A DNA stretch of 64,000 nucleotides from Epiperipatus broadwayi (GCA_028023455.1 JAQFVV010000043.1:2727483-2791482); one strand, 5' to 3'. Counted from the stretch's first letter, positions 36,764 to 48,685 are shown. Notes: generated by a model not told the origin, from the sequence alone. Program-made: numbers and translations.

Positions 36764-39025
36764 ATAATATTCATCTGTTTTGGAGAAAATTACTCTAGAA
36801 ATTCGCTTGGAGAAATCTTCCCAAAATTATAGATTAAATTATAAACAGAATTTGTATGCAAATAAAGCTTGTTGCATACAAATTACATTGTAAATAAGAT
36901 ACCTCCTGTTGTAAAATAAAAAAGGAAGGAGGCAATGAAAATGATTAGACTGGATTACAGTTAGTATTGATTTGAAATGATAATGGATTAGCAATAAAGA
37001 GTGGTTCAATGATAGTCTAATAGACTGACTGGCAGTGATTAAGTTTAAAATGGAATAGCGCCAAGGGAGAAGCAGTACATGTTTGTGTATTGAAAAGGTT
37101 ATTACCAGCGAAAGATAATTAACTGAAGCTTAACTGAACCACAACAGACAAGTTGGGAACGGAGATGGTTAATATATAATGTATAAATTGTGAGTGAACT
37201 TTAATAGTTTGTTTTATATGGAAAATATATATGCTTATTTGTTTTTCAAGAATCATTTGTTTGAAAGCACAAATATAATAACTGAATTGCTCCTGGTGTA
37301 AAAGAAAACTATTTTCACCCAAGGAAAAAAGTAGCATATGAATATTAATGGACTATTACCTTTTTATCTTATTTTTACCATATTGTTATTATTATTAAAT
37401 AAATATTGTTATATATACATTTCAAAGCATATTGTTTATTTAGCTCCCTGACTGGTTGTTAGAGACCTTCAGGACACAGCAGTTTATTGTACTGCAAATA
37501 TATTATATATCAGAATGAGCCAATATTTTCATTCTACCTTTAATGTAATATTAATGATGGTAACACAATTTTTATTATTATTATTTCATATTTATGAGTA
37601 TTTTAATATTTTTATTTTGTGGGATAATTTTTCTGTTTTCTATGTTAATTATGGAAATAATGTGGAAGAAACCATATTCAAATAGGACAGATTAGACTGG
37701 AACTAATTACATCTGATTGTGCATAAAGGTGGTTTTATGAACTTTACGGATAGCTTGCAAGTTGGACTAATTAGAACAATTACCTAAAGACAATTAAGGT
37801 AATTCAGCAGACAGTAGTGAATTATTTCTTCTCTTCACCAAAATTCAAGATCCTGCTATTAAGTAACATTATGGATACAAGTGTAAATCTTATAAAATAA
37901 AAAAAAGAGTTTTCGATAGTAATAATCCTATGATCAGTTTGATAAGCACGTATGAGTGAGCAAGGTAAACTGTATAGATCTTTAATGCTAGTGAGAATCT
38001 CAGAAAATATACTATCACTAATATTGAACAAACGCAGCATTTTCATAGTTATATCAGTGAAGGTGTTTTAATCCAAAATATGATTGATATGGATCTCATT
38101 TGAATAACAAATAGATATAGGATTTGATCGAGAGATTGAGTGACATAATGATCAAGATTAATTTATCTTACTTTTGTCAGTTCCATTGCTTCAGGAGGAG
38201 AATGTTTTGTATAATAGGCATCAAGAATTTCTATATTCGCATTAAAGGAAAGTGTTGATAATAATGTGGCTTTGCTATGTTATTTGCATATCAGTTAACT
38301 CCATACATTTGCTCAAATTGGATTTAGTTGGTTGAGTCATTTATCTTTTGCCAACCAGAAAGTTCCCATCAATTGTGCTTAAATTTGAAGAAGATCATGA
38401 GATGAAAGAAAATGTTAAAATGATCATTAGCAAGATTTAATTTGTATTAGTACATGTTCCATGAAATTTCACAGACCAAAATTTATCGAAATTCTAGCCA
38501 AATATAAACTTATTATTGAAAAGTATTATTAATCAATAACTACTAGTATTTTTAAATTATCCTACAGTATTTTGTCAGATATCATAAGAACTGTCATTAT
38601 ATTATAGTGAGCTTTATTCAAACAATGTCACCTGTTGACTACTGTTAGGTCATTAGTTTGAGGATTGTTTGCAATATAAAGAAAAGATTGCCTAATTATT
38701 AAATATAACAAATGTAGTTCATTCATTAAGGGAATACAAATCAGTGCCCAGATTAATGGAGTAAATTTTTGTAGAAATGAAGAATTTGCAGATTATATTG
38801 CATGCAAGGTTATTGGAGGAAATTGTGTTTAAAGAGAAATTATTCAGTTTAACAATAAATAGAAATATTAACAGAAGATAAAACATAAACTGAAAATACA
38901 ATAACAAAAAATTTATAATGGTTGAAACATCAATAGATGTCTTTTGACTCTGTATATTAATTATAACAAGTGTTTTCTTAATATAAATGCAGTAAAAAAG
39001 ATATTTAAAACAACATATACTTTTG
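36764..39025. other. Intronic AT-rich stretch, no gene seen
   Basis: No coding segment, RNA gene or bounded repeat recognised. Confidence 0.45.
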
Positions 39026-39868
39026 TTTGCTGTTAATTGAAAGAAGGTTCTTTGATTCCTCTTTGGGACCTTAAAGGATCAAATTTCTGTCATTACAACT
39101 GTTATTACTATATGATTATTTGTATGAAACGTACGTAGATGCTGCGCTTACAAACACTCATTTGCTATGGCTTTTTATTTCTGAGTTTTAGATCAGGAAG
39201 CACTATGATTTTGACTCCTTAGTTGCCTGCTCTTAATTGAAGCAGGATCAATGAATGTATGTATGGATGAACTTTTTTTTGTTTTTTTAAAGATATTTAT
39301 AGATCATGATAGCTAAAACTAAATATGAAGATAGAGAGTGCTAAAAATCTTTTGATTGCAGATCCTGGTTGCCATTCAATGTTAATTTTTTATTTAGGTA
39401 TTTACAACTGCAGATGATTACTTTCAACTGCAAGAAGATTACATGAATTGTAAGAAGATTTGTCTAATATTCGATGGAGCATTGTTGGACTTTATGAAGT
39501 TAGAAGAAAAAGTGAAGAGATATTTGTTTTGAAAATGAATATTTACTTTACTACAAGGGCACAAATATTGAAAGCACAATTTGAAAAGGATTCATTATAA
39601 ATAAAAAGTGGAAGAACAACATTGTGAAGATCGATGGTATAGCAGACAGACTAGCAAGATCAGTTATTCAAATCAATTAGTGATAACAAATGCATATAAT
39701 TTAGGTTTATGTCTCTTCAAGTTCTCATTGTAATGAGTAAGTAGAACATTTTTATATGGATGTACTAAAAGCTTTTGATTGGACAATATTTTAAAATTAT
39801 CACGGAAGACTTTAATACTAGAATTGGTAAATATTACAAAATGAAATTGTTATGGGTAAATTATAGAA

Positions 39869-39877
39869 GTTATAGAT
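39869..39877. repeat. Left copy of 9-bp target-site duplication of RTE-B
   Basis: gttatagat immediately precedes the RTE-B tail and recurs at 43350-43358, where the host RTE-A frame resumes. Confidence 0.85.
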
Positions 39878-39934
39878 CATCATCAATAGTAGTCTGTCCA
39901 ATAGACAGGTCCAGAGAGTAGTCACTACATCAGT

Positions 39935-42910
39935 TCATCCATTCTTCCATTCCATTCTCTTCCTTGCCCACTTCCTCAATTCCACATAACTCCTTCCATC
40001 TCGTATATCATCCAATAATGTCAATCTCTTCCGTCCTTTCTTTTTATTTCCACTCACCATTCCTTCCAAAACATCTTTCATTAAACTATAATCTTTTCTT
40101 AGTATATGTCCAATCCAGTTTCTCTTTCTCTCTTTGATACTTTCAATCAATCTTCTTTCCTCATTAACTCTTTTCAAAACTTCTTCATTTGTTATTTTAT
40201 TCACCCAACTGATTTTTTCCATTTTTCTCCATGTCCACATCTCAAAAGCTTCCAGTCGTTTCTTAATTCTATTACTCAATGTCCATGTCTCACAACCATA
40301 CATTAATACACTCCACACATAACATTTAATTAATCTTTTCCTTAATTCTCTTTCCATAGGTCCACAGAATATCTTCTTTCTTTTTACAAATGTCACCTTT
40401 GCCAATGCTATTCTTCTTTTAACTTCATCTTCACTTCTTCCATCCTCACTCAACCAACAACCCAAATATCTAAATCCCTTCACCTGCTGCACCATGTCAT
40501 CATGGATTCCAATTTGCAGTCTTTTTGCATCTCTCCCTATCCATAAACACTTAGTCTTTTCAATATTAATCTTCATTCCATATGCCATACATCCTTCTTC
40601 CAATTTATTCAACATATTCTGAAGATCCTTTTCTTCCTCAGCAATAAGAGCCATATCATCTGCAAATCTTATCCACGTTATTACTCTCCCTCCAACATTT
40701 GCTCCTCCACAGTCCAAATAATTATTTATCATATCTTCTAAATAAATATTAAACAAAACAGGTGACATACTACATCCTTGCCTAACTCCACTTTCTATAT
40801 TCACTTCATCAGTCTCATTACATCCAAATCTAACTCTTATTCTTTGCCCATTATACATATTCCATATCAATCGTCTTTCTTTCCAGAATACTCCTTTATC
40901 TCTTAAGATAGACATCAGTTTATTCCAGCTTACTCTATCAAATGCCTTTTCTAAATCTACAAAACATATACCAATTCCTTTATCTCTTTCAATATATCTT
41001 TCTGCAATTGTCCTAACAATACCAATAGCATCTCTTGTGCTTTTCCCTTTCCGAAAACCAAACTGTTCTTCAGCAATATAATAGTCAACCTTCCCATAAA
41101 TCCTTTGAGTTAAAATCCTCAATAACACCTTAGAAACATGAGACAATACACTTATTGTCCTATACTCTTCACATTTAACAGCTTTCTTCTTTTTAGCAAT
41201 TGGAATCACTATAGTTCTTAAAAAATCTTCAGGCCAAACTCCACTATTATATATCAAATTGCAAAGTCCAACTATTTCCTTCATAGTAAATTCTCCCATT
41301 TCTCTCAAAAATTCTATAGGTACTGCATCAAATCCAATAGCCTTACCATTCTTCATTTGTGCGATTGCCTTTCTTACTTCATCTGGCAGTATGTCCATAC
41401 CTCTATCATCCATTGCAACATCTTCATTTTCAAGTTCATAACTAATTAAATTATTTCCTCTACTAAACAGATACCGAATATATTCTTCCCATCTTTTTAA
41501 TATATCATTACTATCGGTTAACCTTCTTCCATTCTTATCCGCAATCTCACTTGCTACCCATGTCTTTTTCTCCCAAGAAATACTTTGTATTCTATCAAAT
41601 GCTAGATCATATCTTTTCATCTGTTGAAACCTTTCTATCTCTTTACATTCTTGCTCCAACCACTTTTCTTTTGCTAAATCTGTTTCTCTTCTTAATTCAT
41701 TATTAAATTTCCTATATTCCTTTTGCCCTTCCTCAGTATTTACATTCTTCCACCATCTCCGCACTTCCATCTTTTCCAACATACCTTCAGTTATCCAAGG
41801 TCTTTTAGCTTTTCTCGCATGAATAATACCTATTTCATTTTTTGCTATTTTCAAGAATCCCTCTTTAATTCTATTCCAACACTCATCAGAGCTATTAATA
41901 TAGTTCCCATCCTGAACAATTCTTTTAAATTCATTTTCACATATTAAACCAAATTTTCCTTTTTCCATTTGTCTCAATTTATCCAAGTCCCATCTTGTGT
42001 ATCTTTTCCCTCTTTTAATTCTTTTTAAACTTAACTTTAATTTAGCCATCACCAAATTATGATCCGAATCTATATCAGCACCTGGCAAAGCATGTGAACC
42101 CTTAACAGCATTCTTATATCTATTCTGAATCAGTATATAATCAATTTGATAACGTTCTTTGTTACCTGGAGCTTTCCATGTATACAATCTTCTAATATGA
42201 TTTTTAAAGCAAGTATTTGCAATGACAAACCCATTCTCTTTACAAAATTGTACAAGTCGACTACCCCTTTCATTTCTTTTTCCAATACCATAATTTCCAA
42301 CAATTTTCTCTTCCCTACCTTTCCCCACAACAGCATTCCAATCCCCCAATAGCAATATACATGCATTTTTTCCTTCACATTGAATACTTTCTTCTATCTT
42401 CTCATACATTTCATCAATTTCACTATCATCATGAGTACTAGTTGGCATATAAACTTGTATAATTACCAAATCCCTAGGACTTGCATTTATTCTCATCACC
42501 ATCAGTCTATCATTAATACCATCAACCTTTGCCACACTATTCCATATTTTCTTCCTCACAGCAATGCCAACTCCATTAATTGACCTATCACCACCTGAAT
42601 AAAACAACTTTACATCTCCACTACTTACTTCTCCACATCCCTCCCACCTCACTTCACTTAATCCCATTACATCAATATTATTCAAATGCAACTCTCTTTT
42701 CAAATTCTCCAATTTCCCACCTTTCCTCAAAGATCTAACATTCCACGTTCCAATTCTCAGTGTATCCCCTCTCAATGAATTATATTTATGAGGATTTCGC
42801 AGGTTGACGACCTGAGTAGCCTCATGTCCACTCCTGCCGGGCAAGACACCAAAGTTATTCTTAACTAAGGTCTCAACACCAAACGTAATGATTCCTGTAG
42901 ACATACTCAT
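39935..42910 (-). CDS. RTE-B endonuclease/reverse transcriptase polyprotein, 991 aa, intact
   Basis: A single ORF from ATG 42910, with an in-frame TAA 18 bases upstream, to 39935. Endonuclease (residues about 50-290) keeps all expected catalytic blocks: WNVRSL (N57), SEVRWEG (E86), VYMPTSTH (Y154), LGDWNA (D190, N192), IDYIL (D257) and SDHNLV (D283, H284). A basic linker follows. Reverse transcriptase spans about 510-800: NGKAIGFDAVPIEFL, GFRKGKSTRDAIG, motif A FVDLEKAFD (D652), motif B RQGCSMSPVLF, motif C FADD (D751, D752) and GMKINIEKTK. The C-terminus has YGCETWTL and WIGHILR. In this family the protein nicks the target and copies its own RNA there. All key residues are present, so the copy may be competent. 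Relatives are often annotated as craniofacial development protein 2-like. Confidence 0.93.
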   Translation of the reverse strand: MSMSTGIITFGVETLVKNNFGVLPGRSGHEATQVVNLRNPHKYNSLRGDTLRIGTWNVRSLRKGGKLENLKRELHLNNIDVMGLSEVRWEGCGEVSSGDVKLFYSGGDRSINGVGIAVRKKIWNSVAKVDGINDRLMVMRINASPRDLVIIQVYMPTSTHDDSEIDEMYEKIEESIQCEGKNACILLLGDWNAVVGKGREEKIVGNYGIGKRNERGSRLVQFCKENGFVIANTCFKNHIRRLYTWKAPGNKERYQIDYILIQNRYKNAVKGSHALPGADIDSDHNLVMAKLKLSLKRIKRGKRYTRWDLDKLRQMEKGKFGLICENEFKRIVQDGNYINSSDECWNRIKEGFLKIAKNEIGIIHARKAKRPWITEGMLEKMEVRRWWKNVNTEEGQKEYRKFNNELRRETDLAKEKWLEQECKEIERFQQMKRYDLAFDRIQSISWEKKTWVASEIADKNGRRLTDSNDILKRWEEYIRYLFSRGNNLISYELENEDVAMDDRGMDILPDEVRKAIAQMKNGKAIGFDAVPIEFLREMGEFTMKEIVGLCNLIYNSGVWPEDFLRTIVIPIAKKKKAVKCEEYRTISVLSHVSKVLLRILTQRIYGKVDYYIAEEQFGFRKGKSTRDAIGIVRTIAERYIERDKGIGICFVDLEKAFDRVSWNKLMSILRDKGVFWKERRLIWNMYNGQRIRVRFGCNETDEVNIESGVRQGCSMSPVLFNIYLEDMINNYLDCGGANVGGRVITWIRFADDMALIAEEEKDLQNMLNKLEEGCMAYGMKINIEKTKCLWIGRDAKRLQIGIHDDMVQQVKGFRYLGCWLSEDGRSEDEVKRRIALAKVTFVKRKKIFCGPMERELRKRLIKCYVWSVLMYGCETWTLSNRIKKRLEAFEMWTWRKMEKISWVNKITNEEVLKRVNEERRLIESIKERKRNWIGHILRKDYSLMKDVLEGMVSGNKKKGRKRLTLLDDIRDGRSYVELRKWARKRMEWKNG

Positions 42911-43349
42911 AATAAAACAAGGGAATTATAAGACAAAGTGGTTTCCCGTTGCCTTCTTTGCCCAGCAATAACCTCTATAATAGGCTTAGTGCGCTAGCCA
43001 AATCCCATAAAATGAAAATCCAACTACCGCTTCCTCCTCATCGTTGTCACCTCTAGTGATCTTCCGCTGACTTGGAAGAAATGCCGTTGCTGACCCAGCA
43101 CCCAGCGGGGTGTTGACTTATTTAATGGCGGTCAACACTCGCCATTATACATCCACCGTCATAGGAATTGTGGCACTTTATAGAAGTAAACACGCCACTG
43201 TCTCCTTCACCACTTCCTGATAGTGAATGTTGTCCCATTGTCAGCGACTGCTTATTTACAGTACTCTGCTTATTCGCAGCTAACCTTCATATCTGAAGGC
43301 CATGCCCCTATCCGCAACCTGGGGACGCTCTGGGTGGCATGGGACCCAT
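42911..43349 (-). promoter_or_regulatory. RTE-B 5' UTR, presumed internal promoter region
   Basis: Between the 5' boundary and the start codon lie about 440 bases rich in G+C for this window, with ggcaacgggaaaccact just upstream of the ATG and gggtcccatgccacccaga at the very 5' end (minus-strand sense). RTE-type elements need a promoter inside the transcript; that it lies here is inferred from position only. Confidence 0.4.
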
Positions 43350-43358
43350 GTTATAGAT
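43350..43358. repeat. Right copy of 9-bp target-site duplication of RTE-B
   Basis: gttatagat, identical to 39869-39877; the RTE-A endonuclease frame continues directly after it. Confidence 0.85.
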
Positions 43359-44742
43359 ATGGAGAATTAATAGAAAAAGAAAAATTGTATATTATGGATT
43401 TTTTTTTTTAAAAAAGGAAATGAACATAAAACATTCAAATGAAGGTATAGCGCAAGTAGAATATATTTTGCCTAATCTAAAATATGTATTTCACTATTGT
43501 AATGTTCTTAATAGATTCAACATGGGCGATCATTGATTAGTGAGATATAAAATATGTATTAAGGCAAAACTAAAGAGTTCTATTTTTAAAAAACCAGTAT
43601 TAACACTTGATATTCTTAAACTTTACAAACATTTTAATGAATTTATATTAGAACTTTCTATTCATTTAAAAATATTATCAGGCTTTGAAAATAGCTCAAA
43701 ACAGCAGTGATTTGTTAGTAATTTTCCATTAATGCAAGACAAGGAATGAAGAAAAGAAGGAATATGAAAATATTTTAAAGTGATCTAATAAGAGGAATTG
43801 CATATCTAGAGTTTTGTAAGATGATAGCAAAAAGAGTTAATAATGATAGATAAAAAAGCCATAATATATAATAATATGATTTAACAATGGAAACTGGGGA
43901 AAATAATAAATATCTCTGAAAAATAAAACTGCATCTTGGTAATAGAAGAAAACTTATTTTATTAATAAGAAGTAAATATTTTTTACAAAGAATTATATAG
44001 TAATAACGAATAAGAAATCAAAGTAACCACTGCAATTACTACATCTTTTAAATTGCCAAGCATTTTAAATGAAGCGATATGAGACATGCAATTAAATCTA
44101 TGAAAAAGAGAGAAACTTCAAGAAAGGATGGAATTATTATTAATATCTTAAAAGAATCAGATGAAGAAATTGAAAAATTGTTGTTAAAACTATATAACAA
44201 ATGTCTAAATGATGAAGATGTACAAGAAGATTGTGAAAGAATGCTGGTTTTTAAAAAAGATGTTAATGGAGGTACTAGAAATTACAGATTCATCAGCCTT
44301 TTATCGGTTCTATATAAAATATATACCAAGATAGTTACAACTCATCTACAACAATTTTTGAATTAAAATCACCTAAAACAATAATTTAAAATGGCTTTGA
44401 TTGTATCCAAGTATTGAGAGAAGTTATTGACAAGACTATTAAATATGAGTCACCGTTATACTTTAGATTTGTAGATTATGAAAAGGCATTTTAATTTAAA
44501 GCATTTCCACAGTGATTAAACCTTTTGGAAAATATAGACCCCCAGTTATCATATTCTAAAGAATATTTATCCAAATGCAACAGCAATGATCAGATTACAT
44601 TGTATTACTAGGAAAAATAACATTTGAGAAGAATGTATGACAATTATGCCATATCTTCAAAACTTTGTACAGCAGTTTCACAAGAAATATTTTGTGAATT
44701 AAAATCGGAAGCTAAGAAAATAAAGATACATGGAGATTATTT

Positions 44743-44755
44743 AAATCATCTAAAT
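44743..44755. repeat. Left copy of 13-bp target-site duplication of SINE
   Basis: aaatcatctaaat, repeated exactly at 44874-44886 on the other side of the SINE. Confidence 0.88.
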
Positions 44756-44873
44756 CCCCCCCCCCCCCCATATGTCAAAGCATCGGCTGGGAACTGAACC
44801 CATGACAACTGTCTGCAAGCAACTGCATGCTTGCAAGGCAGCTCTGCTGACCTCCTGGCTATCAATACTTGAC
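44756..44873 (-). mobile_element. tRNA-derived SINE with poly(G) tail, 118 bp
   Basis: Read on the minus strand it starts gtcaagtattgatagccagg, has an A-box-like tagccaggaggtcagcag, a cttgcaagcatg segment where an anticodon arm would be, and gggttcagttccc, a good B box. It ends gctttgacatatg followed by 14 Gs. Exact 13-bp duplications (44743-44755, 44874-44886) prove insertion into the older RTE-A copy 2. The body is tRNA-like but the acceptor stem is not intact, so it is not a tRNA gene. A poly(G) tail is unusual for a SINE. Confidence 0.82.
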
Positions 44874-44886
44874 AAATCATCTAAAT
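44874..44886. repeat. Right copy of 13-bp target-site duplication of SINE
   Basis: aaatcatctaaat, identical to 44743-44755. Confidence 0.88.
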
Positions 44887-45896
44887 TTTGAAGATATGTT
44901 TCAGAGTTTCATGAAATAGTGCAGTTATTAGATTGAAGTAGAAAGTGTGACCAAATGTAAATGCTAAAATGTTAGTGTTGAGTGCATTTTTTTAGAAGAA
45001 AATAAAGATTGATAATTACGAAATGGAAAAATTAACAACTACAAATATCTCTATTAAATTATTAATGAAGATGAAAACATAATGTATGAAAATTAATCAT
45101 AGAATTAAACTTGAATGGAATACTTTTGATAAAAATAATTTAATACTTAAAGAAAATACGCCCACGAGTTTGAAAGTAATAATTTATTTTAACAATTCTT
45201 TTTTATGGATCTGAAACTTGGAAACTTATCAGAACAGTATGGACACTTCAGATTAGTCAGCGAGGTAGGGAGAGATGTATTTTGAGACTAACAAAAAGGT
45301 ATAGAAAACAGCTTCATGAGAGAACAGTATTATCATTAAAAGAATTAAGAAACTGAAATGGATTGGGTTGAACATATTGCTAGATGTGATAGTAGGTCAG
45401 TTGAAGTCTTAAATTGAATACCAATAGATTGTAGAACTACAAGGAGACTACATGTGAGTTGGATGGATGATATAAAAGTTTGTTGATTTGACGCAGAGAA
45501 GAGAAGCTATGGATTTGAGAAACTGGATTAAATTTGGAGAAACCTTTATTGTATGGAATCAATAATGGTTGAAAATGCTGATTTTTTTTTTTGTGAAGAA
45601 ATACTTTTATTTTTTCATATTTTATATTTTATTATAATTTTATGATTTCATGAAGTCTCTTGATAAAGAAAACATTTGACCAACATCAAAGATAAATTAT
45701 CATTATTTTCTTTCTTATCTTTAATAAAAAGAATTATAAAGTGTCATGATTAAGATGCATGTTAAAGCAGTGATCATGATATTATGAAGTTATTAATTTG
45801 AAATTATTTTGATTAAATATACAAAATAATTTTTTAATAGTGTATATGATTCTTTAATCTCAGTTAAATATAGTCATGTCTAATTATGATTTTTAG

Positions 45897-46047
45897 AAAT
45901 ACCCAAAGTAAATTGGTGAGTGCCCTTAAAAATCATCAAGATGAACAGTACGAAGAACTTGTCGGCAACTTAATGAATTTAGACTGTCTGCTGTTATGGA
46001 AATATAGAGTACTCAGTATAGTGCAGCTATTTAAAACGGATCTTCAT
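45897..46047 (+). CDS. RNF31: RNF31/HOIP-like gene, exon 2
   Basis: 151 bases between acceptor tgatttttag and donor CAT|GTAAGTTC. The first base completes an arginine codon split after exon 1 (phase 2), and the exon ends in phase 0. It encodes residues 41-91 of the spliced product: a polar start (NTQSKLVSALKNHQDEQYEEL) and a leucine-rich helical segment (LVGNLMNLDCLLLWKYRVL) that fits the first helices of a PUB domain. Splice signals, phase agreement with both neighbours and an uninterrupted frame support it. Codon choice is mixed and not obviously biased. Similarity in this part alone would be too weak to name the gene. Confidence 0.78.
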
Positions 46048-46799
46048 GTAAGTTCTTTAAATTTATAAATTTTTTCTTCATCCAATATTACATATAGGGG
46101 AGTATGTTTATATATCTATATTTATTTATTTCAAGATGGTTGACAAGATAGTTTGCATATTAGTTATAGTCTAACTTTATTATAATTTTCGTTTATAATT
46201 TTTCTTTTTTCAAATATTCTGAGTTTTTTCCCTTTACAAATACTCTTAATTGCTAAAAATCATCTAGGGTGACGATTAATACTATTGCAAGGAAGATAAT
46301 AATTATTTTCCAAGGTAATGCATGTTAGCACAGATAGAAAATTTAAGATGTTGCTCCAATATGAATTACACATATTCATTGATAAAAGCAAAAATGAGAA
46401 ACTAGTTGGCGATGGGGATTAAAATGGACCACTATCTGGTAATCATTGAATATTCGAGCTTATAATAAGTCGTACTAGTGAAGACAGCTGCTCTTGTTCT
46501 ACTAAAAAATCATTACTATAATCATAAAATGATTGTTTCAATTATTATGCCTTCATGGAAGCTGATAAATGAGAAAAGATTTTAATAATTGTGTGAGAAA
46601 CGGATAGCAAATTTACTCCAAGAAAACAATGGACTCAGATTACAAATAAAATTTTCTTTAATGATTGCCTTTAATAGAATTTAGTCCCAACCAGAGTGCC
46701 ATTAAATATAAAATATTTGCTTTCCAAAGAATTATTTAGACAATTTTGGCAAGTATAATTGAATTATAAAAAAATATATTTCATTGTCTAATGTTATAT

Positions 46800-46900
46800 A
46801 ATGAGTGTGCCAATAGCTCTTACCAAGCTTTCCAGAATATCTCTATCCTCAGATCGGTTTCTACCTTTGGCTTTCGTCAGTAATACAAGCTTATTAAATT
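46800..46900 (+). repeat. Family M repeat fragment
   Basis: atctctatcctcagatcggtt followed by tctacctttggctttcgtcagtaa parallels the inner segment of the copies at 57808 and 59128. Both outer arms are missing. Confidence 0.55.
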
Positions 46901-47987
46901 AAGTCACGTGATATATGACTTGATATCCTTGCAATTCATTGTCTAAGGTAATGCAACAGTTTTTAAGACTAATATCCTTTGATGAAGTTATTACTAAAGG
47001 ATAACTCTTCAGTTCTTATCTTTATTAAAATTTAATTCATTGATAAGTAGAAGAGAGAAAAATCAATCAAAAAATGTTAAATGTTTAGATATATCATTTA
47101 TGATCTATTGTAGATCATGCATTAGTTTCATAATACCTAAATAGTTAATGACTTATATAAATGGAGAGACTCAATATTTTTGAGTAATGATTTGTACAAC
47201 TCAGGCAATTAATAAATAAGATGACATCCCATACTGGAATGTTTTCTACTCAAGTATAGTATTTTTTTATTCATATTCACTTGTTATGGCTACCTAACTT
47301 TTCGATGCACTGTTGATAAATTTGACTAGTAGATTTGATTAATTTATTTACATATAATTGCTTTCCTCAATTAACAATTATGATATATCATAATAGTGTA
47401 AAAGTGAAATAATATTCAGCAATGAAATAACAAAGGAGAAAAATAAAGAATTGTATGCTTTGTTAGAAAAGATGTGAGGATAAAGAAGTTTTTCTCCAGC
47501 AAAAGTGAAGATGATAAATCATAAAATTAATGCGGGGAATTTTGCCAATGACCAGGCAGTGATAATCCTACAAATGGATTATCATATTTGAGAATGCAGT
47601 ATAATAATATATAGCACATAATAAATTCTCAGGAAATATAAATCAGAGCTTTATATTAAAACTCAAATAGACCAGTATAGTAAGAATGCTAAAACAATAA
47701 TTAAGTAGAAATTAGATATCGATGTATTCAGAGAAATATCCAAAGCATACGAAGGAGAAAGAGAAAAAAAATTTAATGTATAGTATCAAATTCTTAACTT
47801 TAGCATATATTGGATAGCAAGGTTAGTAGATCTTTAGATATATTAAAAGTACAATGCAAAGAGATACTGTTTTTATAAAAACCAAACCATGCTGGAAACA
47901 ATGTATAAGATTTTTAAACACACAAATATGTACTCTGGTCTAGGAGTTGTTATTAATTTACTTTTCTACTATTGCCATCATTTCTTG

Positions 47988-48601
47988 TGCTGTGTCCCGG
48001 CTTTCGCCCGCGGATCAGCAATGATAACTTTGATTTAGTAAACAGACAAAGTATAGAATATAATAATTTAATATACAATAACTAGGTTAATATACATAAA
48101 TAGCTAACACATATATATAATATGGAGAACAGTTGGGGATCTTAATGTCCTAATGCTCTCCGCGTACCAAAGTTAAAAGCTTATAAATAAGTTCACTCTA
48201 CCTGTGACAGGCATAAATTACTTAATCACGAAAGAGCCCAGTTGGACTTTATAAAATAATAAAAGATCAATACGATCTGTTCACAGTCCTAGTCGGCTGG
48301 ATTACCTACAGGCGCCGAGTACCTGGGATATTATCTCCTTGAACATGCACCCACCAGCACTGTAGCAGGAAAAAGACTTCGAGAATATTTTGACTTTTGT
48401 TTTTATACCTGTCGCGAGTTGGTCTCGTTTGCCTTCTTTATATTTCTGGAGTAGTTGATGACCCGTATCTGTCAGACGTTAAATCCGGGTTCCACTGACT
48501 TATTTCAATCTATATACACTAGTTACGAAAATTAGCTTGACAATCTGCAATCGTTGTCAATTGTTATTATTCTATTTTGTTATTATTCTATATATATAAT
48601 A
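47988..48601 (-). repeat. G2 3' LTR, 614 bp
   Basis: In element orientation it begins TATTATATATATAG after the polypurine tract and ends ACACAGCA, with the duplication tcttg outside. The GC-richer outer end contains gcgggcgaaagccgggac. Compared with the 5' LTR it has about 14 extra bases near 48371-48385 and 4 extra near 48200. Confidence 0.9.
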
Positions 48602-48685
48602 CTCCTCCCCTTACTCCAGAAATGGCTTCTCTATTATTTAGACATAGTCTCTCAGTTTGAATAGTCTTTGTATTTTCCTTTTTGG

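Larger units (their letters stand above)
39878..43349 (-). mobile_element. Complete RTE-clade retrotransposon RTE-B, nested in RTE-A
   Basis: 3472 bp on the minus strand: a 5' UTR of about 440 bp (43349-42911, GC-richer than its surroundings), a single intact ORF (42910-39935) and a short 3' UTR ending in TTGATGATG. It is bounded by an exact 9-bp duplication (39869-39877, 43350-43358) and splits the endonuclease region of the older RTE-A copy. The uninterrupted frame and perfect duplication indicate a recent insertion into intron 1, antisense to the host gene. Confidence 0.92.
39026..45580 (+). mobile_element. RTE-A copy 2, plus strand, interrupted by RTE-B and a SINE
   Basis: The 5' UTR (39026 onward: tttgctgttaattgaaag, tttgattcctctttggg, ttacaactgttattactat) matches the UTR of copy 1 at 4634 downwards. 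Endonuclease fragments follow at about 39400-39868 (GLYEVRRKSEE, KKWKNNIVKIDG in broken frames). The element then resumes after the RTE-B insertion at 43359 (ELIEKEKLYIMDFFF), with RT remnants at 44079-44366 ([18 protein letters not shown]), FVDYEKAF near 44470, and the C-terminal region to about 45575. Removing both insertions gives roughly 3 kb, the expected size. It is much more decayed than copy 1. Confidence 0.82.
28895..45896 (+). other. Intron 1 of the RNF31-like gene, 17.0 kb
   Basis: Bounded by AG|GTAATT on the left and tgatttttag|A on the right, with phase 2 at both ends. It contains a gypsy fragment, a poly(C) tract, a Tigger-like MITE, gypsy element G1 (sense), RTE-A copy 2 (sense), RTE-B (antisense) and a SINE. 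The stretches 36764-39025 and 28895-29500 hold nothing I can name. Confidence 0.7.

Noticed and set aside
40106-42583. Several plus-strand open frames of 60-75 codons
   Set aside because: All lie antisense within the intact RTE-B coding sequence and are shadows of it.
47440-47900. A-rich stretch with lysine/glutamate-rich reading, considered as an RTE linker remnant
   Set aside because: No conserved RT or endonuclease motif could be found; composition alone explains the reading.
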